A model generated the notes under the pieces. That model saw nothing but the letters and a program-made list of their open reading frames with translations. It was not told where the DNA came from and did not search any database. A program made the translations under genes and the position numbers. From the NCBI RefSeq assembly GCF_014212055.1, contig NZ_JACJVO010000050.1:28288-92287 (forward strand): DNA of 64,000 bases, in the 5' to 3' direction. Positions 57,476-64,000 of the stretch are shown in pieces; position 1 is the first letter of the stretch, and each line of letters opens with the position of its first letter. The stretch comes from Cohnella zeiphila. Lineage in GTDB: Bacteria > Bacillota > Bacilli > Paenibacillales > Paenibacillaceae.

Positions 57476-60400
57476 ATGTATTTGAAAGGAATCGAACTCG
57501 CCGGTTTCAAATCGTTCGCGGACCGCACGGCGCTTGAATTCGGCCGCGGCATCACCGCAGTCGTCGGACCGAACGGCAGCGGCAAGAGCAACATCTCCGA
57601 CGGCATCCGCTGGGTGCTCGGCGAGCAGAGCGCGAAGAGCCTGCGCGGCGGCAACATGCAGGATGTCATCTTCGCCGGCAGCGATGCGCGCAAGGCGGTC
57701 AATTTCGGCGAAGTGTCCATCACGTTCGACAACGGCGACAAATCGCTGCCGCTCGACTTCAGCGAGGTAACCGTCACGCGGCGGGTGCATCGCAGCGGCG
57801 ACAGCGAGTATTTGATCAACAAGCAGCCGTGCCGGCTGAAGGACATTACCGAGCTGTTCATGGACACCGGCATCGGCAAGGAAGCTTACTCGATTATCGG
57901 ACAAGGCCGGATCGAGGAAATTCTCAGCACGCGGTCGGAAGACCGGCGGGGCATTTTCGAAGAGGCGTCAGGCATCGTCAAATACAAGGCGCGCAAAAAG
58001 GAAGCCCAGAAGAAGCTCGAGGACACGGAAGCGAACCTGCTGCGGATCAACGACCTTGTGGTCGAATTGGAAGGGCAGGTCGGCCCGCTGCGCGAGCAGG
58101 CGGAGAAAGCGGAGAAGTTCAAAGCGCTCAAAGAGGAACTGAAAGCCAAGGAGATCGCGCTTTACGTCCACCAGATCGAGAGCGTACACGCTTCCTGGGC
58201 GGAGACGAACGAGAAGCTGACGAAGCTGAAGGAAGAGGAACTCGCTCTCTCGACGGAAGTCAGCCGCCACGACGCCATGCTGGAAGAAGACCGCCAGTCG
58301 CTGCTTCGCTTGGAAGAATCGCTCGAGAAGCTGCAGGACGGACTGCTGCGGGCGAGCGAGGAGACGGAGAAAAGCGAAGGCTACGGCGAACTGCTCGGCG
58401 AGCGGCGGACGAATCTGGAACGCAACCGCGAAGGGCTGACGGAGTCGCTTGCCCAGGCGGAGCGGCGGATGGCGGAGGCCGTCGCGGAAGGCGAGACGCT
58501 GGCGGCGAGAAGATCGCAGGTCGAGGCGGAGCTCTCCGGTCTCTCCGAGCGGCACGAGGCCGAAGCGGCGAGGCTGTCGATCGCCGACGGCAGCTCGGAC
58601 GCCGAGGAGCGGCTGAAGGCGGAGCTGTTCGATACGATGAACGCCATGGCCCAGGCGCGCAACGACATTCGCTACTGCGAGTCGCAGCGCGAGGTGCTGG
58701 AGAAGCGGCTCGGGCGCACGGCCGAGGAGCGGGCGAAGTGGCAGGCGCAGCAGAGCGAGCTGGCGCAGCGCCGGGCGGAGCTGGAAGCGAAGCTGGCCGC
58801 CTGCACGGCTGCGGTCGGGGAAGCGCGCGACCGCTACGTGGCGGAAGGGGCGCGCTCGGCGGAGCTGACGCGCAAGCTGGAGGACGCGCAGGCGGAAGCG
58901 CGGCGGTCCGAGCAGAAGCGGGAAGCGCTCGTCTCCCGCCGCGATACGATCAAGGAGCTGCAAAACGATTACGACGGCTTCCAGCACGGCGTTCGGGAAG
59001 TGCTGCGCGCTTCGAAGCGCGGGCAGCTGCACGGCGTCCACGGGGCCGTAGCCGAACTGATCGGCGTCCCCGCGAATCTCGAGACGGCGATCGAGACGGC
59101 GCTCGGGGCCGCGCTGCAGAATATCGTCATGGAGAACGAATCGACTTCCCGCGCCGCAATTGCTTACCTTAAGCAGCGGCAGTCGGGCCGGGCCACGTTC
59201 CTGCCGCTGGACGTCATCAAGCCGCGGACGATCGGAGAAGGAGACCGGCGCGCGGCCGCCGGCGCCGAAGGATTCGTCGGAGTCGCCGCGGAACTCGTGA
59301 AGGCGGAAGACCGCTACGCGGGCATCGTCGGCAGCTTGCTCGGCAACGTGCTGATCGCGGAGAAGCTGGAGCAGGCGAACCGAATCGCTTCCCGGCTGCA
59401 ATATCGCTACCGGGTCGTCACCCTCGAGGGCGACGTCGTCAATCCGGGCGGTTCCATGACGGGGGGCAGCCTGCAGAAAAAATCGTCCAGCCTGCTGGGG
59501 CGCCAGCGGCAGCTTGAGGAGCTGGAGCGCGACATCGGCGCGGCCGAGCAGGCGCGGACGCAAGCGCGAGCGCTGGTGGACGACTGCAAGAAGGAGCTGG
59601 CGATCGTCCAGCAGAACATCGAGCAGCTTCGCGAGCTGGGCGAGCGGGAGCGGATGAACGAGCAGCAAGCTTCCGCCGAGCTGCAGCAGCTGCAGAACGA
59701 GGAGCGGCAGCACGGCGAGCTGCAGGCCATGCTCGACGGCGAGAGCGAGATTCTCGGCGGGGAAGCCGCCGAGCTGGAAGCTTCCCGGACGGAAGCGGAG
59801 CAGCGGCTGGCGGGACTGGCCGAGGAAGAGCGGCAGCTGCAGGAGAAAATCCGCGAAGCCGAGGAGCTGCGCAAGCGGAGCCAGACGGCGAAGGAAGAAC
59901 TGCAGGCTGCGCTGACCGAGCTGAAGGTTGCGATGGCGAGGCTGGAGCAGGACCGCCAGGCCATCGGCGAGCAAACGGCCCGCCATCGCGCGGAGTCGGC
60001 GAGGCTTGAAGCCGAGCTTGCGCAGCTGCGGGAGGCGCTCGCCGCCAACGCGGCCGAGCGCGAACGCACCGAGCAGGAGCTGGTCGCCCAGCGCGAGCGT
60101 CTGAACGAGCTGCGGCTGCAGAAGCGCGAGTTCACGGAAGGCATCGAATTCCGGCGCTCCGACCGGTCGGAGCGGCAGAAGCAGCTGGAGCAGAAGGAGA
60201 ACGAGACGAAGGAACAGCGCGCCCGGCTGAAGCAGGTCGAAGATCAGCTTCGCCAAGCGGAGATTTCGACGAACCGGATGGACGTCGAGCTGGATAACTT
60301 GCTCCGCAAGCTGAGCGAGGAGTACGAGATCGGCTTCGAATGGGCGAAGCAGAAATATCCCGTTCCGGAAGACGTGGCGGAGACGCAGAACGAGGTCCGT

Positions 60401-61045
60401 GAGCTGAAGCGGAAGATCACCCTGCTCGGCGAAGTGAACCTGGGCGCGATCGAGGAGTTCCGGCGCGTCAGCGAGCGCTACGAGTTCCTGTCGGCGCAGA
60501 AGGACGACCTGATCGACGCGAAGTCGAAGCTGCACGCGATTATCCGCGAGATGGACGACGAGATGTCCAAGCGGTTCCGCACGACGTTCGACGAGATCCG
60601 CAAGCACTTCGTCATCGTCTTCTCCCGCCTGTTCGGCGGCGGACGCGCGGATCTCATCCTGAGCGAGCCGGACAAGCCGCTGGAGACCGGCATCGACATC
60701 GTCGCGCAGCCGCCCGGCAAGAAGCTGCAAAACCTGCAGCTGCTGTCCGGGGGGGAGCGGGCGCTGACGGCGATCGCGCTGCTGTTCGCGATTCTGAACG
60801 TAAAACCCGTACCTTTCTGCGTGCTGGACGAAGTCGAAGCCGCCTTGGACGAAGCGAACGTGGCGCGGTATGCTCATTACATGCGGGAATTTTCCGAGCT
60901 TACGCAGTTTATCGTCGTTACCCACCGTAAAGGTACGATGGAAGAGGCCGACCGGTTGTACGGCGTTACAATGGAGGAAGGCGGCGTGTCCAAGCTTGTG
61001 TCCGTGCGGCTGGAGGAAGGCGAAGAGATGATCGCCACGGCCTAA
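57476..61045 (+). CDS. smc: Chromosome segregation protein SMC
   Basis: An 1189-residue condensin ATPase (B. subtilis 1186). N-terminal Walker A GPNGSGKSN is at 31-39. Two long coiled coils flank a hinge (about 510-650) with VHGAVAELIGVPANLETAIE and NPGGSMTGGSLQ. The C-terminal head has the signature LSGGERALTAIALLFAI (about 1090) and Walker B PFCVLDEVEAALDEAN. Heads and hinge are complete, so it is a full-length gene. It follows rnc by 10 bases and precedes ftsY by 69. Confidence 0.97.
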   Translation: MYLKGIELAGFKSFADRTALEFGRGITAVVGPNGSGKSNISDGIRWVLGEQSAKSLRGGNMQDVIFAGSDARKAVNFGEVSITFDNGDKSLPLDFSEVTVTRRVHRSGDSEYLINKQPCRLKDITELFMDTGIGKEAYSIIGQGRIEEILSTRSEDRRGIFEEASGIVKYKARKKEAQKKLEDTEANLLRINDLVVELEGQVGPLREQAEKAEKFKALKEELKAKEIALYVHQIESVHASWAETNEKLTKLKEEELALSTEVSRHDAMLEEDRQSLLRLEESLEKLQDGLLRASEETEKSEGYGELLGERRTNLERNREGLTESLAQAERRMAEAVAEGETLAARRSQVEAELSGLSERHEAEAARLSIADGSSDAEERLKAELFDTMNAMAQARNDIRYCESQREVLEKRLGRTAEERAKWQAQQSELAQRRAELEAKLAACTAAVGEARDRYVAEGARSAELTRKLEDAQAEARRSEQKREALVSRRDTIKELQNDYDGFQHGVREVLRASKRGQLHGVHGAVAELIGVPANLETAIETALGAALQNIVMENESTSRAAIAYLKQRQSGRATFLPLDVIKPRTIGEGDRRAAAGAEGFVGVAAELVKAEDRYAGIVGSLLGNVLIAEKLEQANRIASRLQYRYRVVTLEGDVVNPGGSMTGGSLQKKSSSLLGRQRQLEELERDIGAAEQARTQARALVDDCKKELAIVQQNIEQLRELGERERMNEQQASAELQQLQNEERQHGELQAMLDGESEILGGEAAELEASRTEAEQRLAGLAEEERQLQEKIREAEELRKRSQTAKEELQAALTELKVAMARLEQDRQAIGEQTARHRAESARLEAELAQLREALAANAAERERTEQELVAQRERLNELRLQKREFTEGIEFRRSDRSERQKQLEQKENETKEQRARLKQVEDQLRQAEISTNRMDVELDNLLRKLSEEYEIGFEWAKQKYPVPEDVAETQNEVRELKRKITLLGEVNLGAIEEFRRVSERYEFLSAQKDDLIDAKSKLHAIIREMDDEMSKRFRTTFDEIRKHFVIVFSRLFGGGRADLILSEPDKPLETGIDIVAQPPGKKLQNLQLLSGGERALTAIALLFAILNVKPVPFCVLDEVEAALDEANVARYAHYMREFSELTQFIVVTHRKGTMEEADRLYGVTMEEGGVSKLVSVRLEEGEEMIATA

Positions 61046-61114
61046 TCGCCCGAATCGGGCGGGTTGACTTATAGAACGACGGGGCCGGAAGGTTCCCCGG
61101 TTGGAGGATGGAAG

Positions 61115-62113
61115 ATGAGTTTTTTTAAGAAGCTGCGAGAGAGCATCGCCAGCAAGGCGGAGGCGGTCACGAGCAAGTTCCGCGACGGCCTGGCCAAGAC
61201 GCGCGACGCTTTCGTGGGACAGGTCGCCGATCTGTTCTCCCGCCGGAAGAAGATCGACGAAGCTTTTTTCGAGGAACTGGAAGAAATTCTGATCGGCGCG
61301 GACGTCGGCGTGAACACGGTCATGGAACTGATCGACGAACTGCGCGCGGAAGTGAAGAAGCGCAAGATCGAAGAACCGTCCGAGCTGCAGCCGATCTTGT
61401 CGGAGAAGCTGGTCGCGCTGCTTAAAGGATCGGAAGAATCGCCCAAGCTGAACGTGCAGCCGAGCGGGATTACCGTCATTCTGTTCGTCGGGGTCAACGG
61501 CGTCGGCAAGACGACGACGATCGGCAAGCTGGCGTGGCGCTTCAAACAGCAGGGCAAATCCGTGCTGATGGCGGCGGGCGACACGTTCCGGGCCGGCGCG
61601 ATCGAGCAGCTGGAAGTGTGGGGGCAGCGCGTCGGCGTGGACGTCATCCGGCAGAACGCCGGCTCCGACCCGGCCGCGGTTATGTACGATGCGGTTCAAG
61701 CGGCGAAGCAGCGGGGCGTGGACGTGCTGTTGTGCGACACCGCCGGCCGGCTGCAGAACAAAGCGAATCTCATGGAAGAGCTGTCCAAAATTTATCGCGT
61801 CATCCAACGGGAAATTCCGGGCGCTCCCCACGAGACGCTGCTCGTTCTCGACGCGACGACCGGTCAGAACGCGCTGCAGCAGGCGAAGCTCTTCGGCGAG
61901 AAAAGCGGTGTCTCCGGTCTCGTGCTGACGAAGCTGGACGGAACGGCCAAAGGCGGTATTGTGATCGCGATTCGCCATGAATTGGCGCTGCCGGTCAAGC
62001 TGGTCGGACTCGGCGAGAAGATGGACGACCTGCAGGAGTTCGACGCCGAGCAATTCGTTCATGCGTTGTTCGCCGGTCCGGCCGCCGGGGAAGAGAGCGA
62101 AAACGAGCAATAA
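61115..62113 (+). CDS. ftsY: Signal recognition particle receptor FtsY
   Basis: A 332-residue SRP GTPase that docks the SRP at the membrane. A short N-terminal A region leads to the N domain (about 30-110) and the G domain with GVNGVGKTTTIGKLA (about 126-140), AAGDTFRAGAIEQL, LLCDTAGRLQNK and LTKLDGTAKGG. ATG 61115 follows TTGGAGGATGG. The acidic A domain of Gram-negative FtsY is absent, as usual in Bacillales. Confidence 0.96.
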   Translation: MSFFKKLRESIASKAEAVTSKFRDGLAKTRDAFVGQVADLFSRRKKIDEAFFEELEEILIGADVGVNTVMELIDELRAEVKKRKIEEPSELQPILSEKLVALLKGSEESPKLNVQPSGITVILFVGVNGVGKTTTIGKLAWRFKQQGKSVLMAAGDTFRAGAIEQLEVWGQRVGVDVIRQNAGSDPAAVMYDAVQAAKQRGVDVLLCDTAGRLQNKANLMEELSKIYRVIQREIPGAPHETLLVLDATTGQNALQQAKLFGEKSGVSGLVLTKLDGTAKGGIVIAIRHELALPVKLVGLGEKMDDLQEFDAEQFVHALFAGPAAGEESENEQ

Positions 62114-62167
62114 AAACGGCCTTAAAAGATAAGATAAGCTAGCGAGAACTAACAGGCATCGACTCGA

Positions 62168-62208
62168 AAAATAAAGCCTATTCTAACGGATAAGCTTTAT
62201 TTTTTTTG
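62168..62208 (+). terminator. Rho-independent terminator after ftsY
   Basis: AAAATAAAGC pairs with GCTTTATTTT around a 15-base loop, continuing into a run of T residues that ends just at the -35 of the next promoter. Confidence 0.78.
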
Positions 62209-62237
62209 TTGACATTTATTTTCCTTAGTTATAATAT
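62209..62237 (+). promoter_or_regulatory. Promoter of the marR-MFS operon
   Basis: TTGACA (62209-62214) is followed by overlapping -10 candidates TATAAT (62230-62235, spacer 15) and TAATAT (62232-62237, spacer 17). Confidence 0.6.
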
Positions 62238-62258
62238 ACTTCGTATGCAAAATGTTTG

Positions 62259-62281
62259 TTAGCAACTTATTTAGTTGCAAA
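62259..62281. promoter_or_regulatory. Candidate MarR operator
   Basis: TTAGCAACT-TATTT-AGTTGCAAA style inverted repeat: GCAACT (62262-62267) and AGTTGC (62273-62278) separated by five bases, just downstream of the promoter and upstream of marR. Autorepression by the adjacent MarR protein is likely. Confidence 0.6.
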
Positions 62282-62295
62282 GGATGGAGGGTAGG

Positions 62296-62745
62296 ATGGA
62301 AGACAACGAAAAGGTCAGCGAGATCTTCAAGTCGTTTCGCGAAGTCAACCAGGCCTTTCATCACGCGATCTGGAAGCGACTGGAGAACTGCGGATTAACG
62401 CCGATTCAACTGTTCGTCCTGAAGACGCTCAGCCAGTGCCCGCGAATCAGCCTGTCCGAGCTTGCCGACAACATTCATATCGGCAGCAGCGCGGCCAGCG
62501 GAATCGTGGACCGCATGGTAAAGATGGGAGCGGTCATGCGCGAACGGCTGGAGAGCGACCGGCGATCCGTAGCGTTGGTCTTGACCCCGAAAGGAGAGGA
62601 ATTGCTGGAGCAAGCCAACGAAATCTCGGTAAGGAATTTGTACCCGTTGTTGGATATGTCCGACCGGGAAGTCGAGGATTTGCTGCAGTTACATCAACTT
62701 ATCGTCAAGAAAATTACAGAAAGTGGAGAGGGGCATAAAAAATGA
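62296..62745 (+). CDS. MarR-family transcriptional regulator
   Basis: A 149-residue winged-helix repressor. The recognition region SLSELADNIHIGSSAASGIV and the wing (GAVMRERLESDRRSVALVLT with the DRR motif) are clear, flanked by dimerisation helices. ATG 62296 is taken after GGAGGG; ATG 62284 precedes it. It shares an ATGA overlap with the efflux gene and has a palindrome in its leader, so it most likely controls this operon in response to a toxic ligand. Confidence 0.88.
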   Translation: MEDNEKVSEIFKSFREVNQAFHHAIWKRLENCGLTPIQLFVLKTLSQCPRISLSELADNIHIGSSAASGIVDRMVKMGAVMRERLESDRRSVALVLTPKGEELLEQANEISVRNLYPLLDMSDREVEDLLQLHQLIVKKITESGEGHKK

Positions 62746-64000
62746 GCCAGGCTGTAGCTCAAATTAAAAGAGGCCCTATTATGGCCGCCATCATCATCGG
62801 CGCCTTCGTTACGATCCTGAACCAGACGCTGCTCAACGTGGCGCTTCCAAAGATCATGGCCGATCTGGACATCACGACGAATACCGCGCAGTGGCTGACG
62901 ACCGGCTTCATGCTGGTAAACGGGGTGTTGATCCCGCTAAGCGCGTTTTTGGTCGGCAGATTTTCAACTCGGCAATTGTTCATTACCGCCATGAGTTTGT
63001 TTTTCGTCGGAACGGTCTTATGCGCCTTTGCGGACAGCTTTAGCGTTCTGATGGCAGGCCGGGTCGTGCAGGCAGCCGGCGCCGGCATTATGCTTCCGCT
63101 GATGTCCATCGTGGTCCTGACGATCTTTAAGGTCGAGGAACGGGGCAAAGCGATGGGAACGATGGGGATTGCGATGATCTTCGCTCCGGCCGTCGGACCG
63201 ACGCTGTCCGGCTGGATCGTCGAGCATCATTCCTGGCACGTCCTGTTCTACATTATCGGGCCGTTCGCTCTGATCGCGCTTGTTATCGGCCTTATCTTCA
63301 TGCGGAACGTCGGGCAGCTGACGAACCCGAAGTTCAACTTGCTCGGCGTCATTCTGTCTACGCTCGGTTTCGGCGGATTGCTGTTCGGGTTCAGTGAAGC
63401 CGGCAACGACGGCTGGAACAGCTCAACGGTTATCGTCAGCCTGATCGTCGGCGGGGTCTGCCTGATTCTGTTCGTCCTCAAGGAATTGGCGAGCAAAGGA
63501 AAACCGCTGCTGGAGTTCCGCGTCTTCCGGTATAACATGTATTCCCTGACGACGGTCATCAACATTCTCATTACGATGGCGATGTACGCCGGCATGATCC
63601 TGACTCCGATCTACATGCAGAACATTCTGGGACTGACCCCGATCAAGTCCGGTCTGGCCTTGCTCCCCGGCGCGATTCTGATGGGCATTATGTCCCCGAT
63701 CACGGGAGCGATCTTCGACAAGGTCGGCGCCCGCTGGCTGGCCGTCGCCGGTCTGGTGATCACGGCCATTACCACGTGGGAGTTCGGCCAACTGACGATC
63801 GATACGACTTACACACATATGGTCGTCATCTATACAATTCGGATGTTCGGCATGTCGATGCTGCTGATGCCGATTCAGACAGCAGGCCTAAACCAGCTGC
63901 CGCAGCGCTTGAACCCCGACGGCTCGGCGATGTCGCAGACGCTTCGTACGGTCGGCGGCGCTCTCGGAACGGCATGGCTCGTCTCCGTTATGTCGAACAA
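62742..64000 (+). CDS. DHA2-type MFS multidrug transporter (partial at window edge)
   Basis: At least 419 residues of a 14-helix drug:H+ antiporter (EmrB/QacA family), open to the window end. Motifs: TILNQTLLNVALPKIMADL (helix 1, motif D1), TTGFMLVNGVLIPLSAFLVG with the loop 2-3 region, RVVQAAGAGIMLPLMSIVVL, and motif C GMGIAMIFAPAVGPTLSGWI-like sequence in helix 5 (residues about 136-154). ATG 62742 overlaps the marR stop. It would export lipophilic drugs from the cell; substrates unknown. Confidence 0.9.
   Translation, partial: MSQAVAQIKRGPIMAAIIIGAFVTILNQTLLNVALPKIMADLDITTNTAQWLTTGFMLVNGVLIPLSAFLVGRFSTRQLFITAMSLFFVGTVLCAFADSFSVLMAGRVVQAAGAGIMLPLMSIVVLTIFKVEERGKAMGTMGIAMIFAPAVGPTLSGWIVEHHSWHVLFYIIGPFALIALVIGLIFMRNVGQLTNPKFNLLGVILSTLGFGGLLFGFSEAGNDGWNSSTVIVSLIVGGVCLILFVLKELASKGKPLLEFRVFRYNMYSLTTVINILITMAMYAGMILTPIYMQNILGLTPIKSGLALLPGAILMGIMSPITGAIFDKVGARWLAVAGLVITAITTWEFGQLTIDTTYTHMVVIYTIRMFGMSMLLMPIQTAGLNQLPQRLNPDGSAMSQTLRTVGGALGTAWLVSVMSN

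Noticed and set aside
57968..62110. A very long open frame on the minus strand (1380 codons) over smc and ftsY
   Set aside because: It is the complement of two intact, recognisable genes in GC-rich DNA, has no family features, and is Arg/Leu/Gln-rich as expected of a shadow frame.

Overview
The window reads as one contiguous, GC-rich stretch of chromosome from an endospore-forming member of the Bacillales, most likely Paenibacillaceae (Paenibacillus or Cohnella type). The grounds are the sporulation genes (dpaA/dpaB, spoIIIE, sleB, spoVS, ylbJ, YjcZ-like peptides), strong AGGAGG-type ribosome sites with many TTG/GTG starts, and long blocks in the gene order known from Bacillus subtilis. The genus call is inference; no rRNA gene is present. 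No tRNA, rRNA or CRISPR locus was seen.

Layout: 1-409 is a 51-bp tandem repeat array. 525-5903 holds an aminotransferase, a 3-hydroxyacyl-CoA dehydrogenase, ackA, asnS and dnaD. 6068-15899 is the dipicolinate/diaminopimelate cluster (dpaA, dpaB, dapG, dapA; no asd), then RNase J, tepA, ylzJ and spoIIIE. 16155-25672 has sleB, the ymfF-ymfH-ymfI-ymfJ-ymfK-rodZ group, yajQ, pgsA and cinA. 26194-35358 has recA, recX, rny, ymdB, spoVS, a dipeptidase and korAB. 35359-45132 is the accessory part: an AT-rich island with a korB remnant, pduL-like, a fucosidase with a divergent AraC regulator, a Rid protein, small membrane proteins, and an SOS-type operon with a Y-family polymerase. 45536-50313 is rsmD, coaD, ylbJ, tmcAL, ylbN, rpmF. 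50413-62113 is the fatty-acid/cell-cycle run fapR-plsX-fabH-fabD-fabG-acpP-fabF-rnc-smc-ftsY. The window ends in a marR-MFS efflux pair cut by the right edge.

Functionally the window joins cell-wall and spore-core metabolism (DAP and dipicolinate from aspartate), membrane lipid synthesis with its malonyl-CoA-sensing regulator, RNA turnover (RNase J, RNase Y, RNase III), chromosome handling (DnaD, SpoIIIE, RecA, Smc) and SOS mutagenesis. Recognisable regulatory sites include LexA boxes at recA and at the polymerase operon, a FapR-like palindrome, and candidate sporulation promoters (sigma-H at spoVS, sigma-G at sleB, sigma-K at dpaA).

The least explained material lies between genes. (1) A dispersed hairpin element of about 59 bp (arms CCCCCAAAAGT/ACTTTTGGGGG) occurs at four clear places and as one fragment, often in tandem at 67-bp period; one diverged copy keeps pairing by compensatory changes and one supplies the stop codon of a gene. 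(2) Two separate arrays share a 51-bp period, the first with a 204-bp higher-order period. (3) A structured leader of about 240 nt precedes fabF. These are the best candidates for something undescribed.
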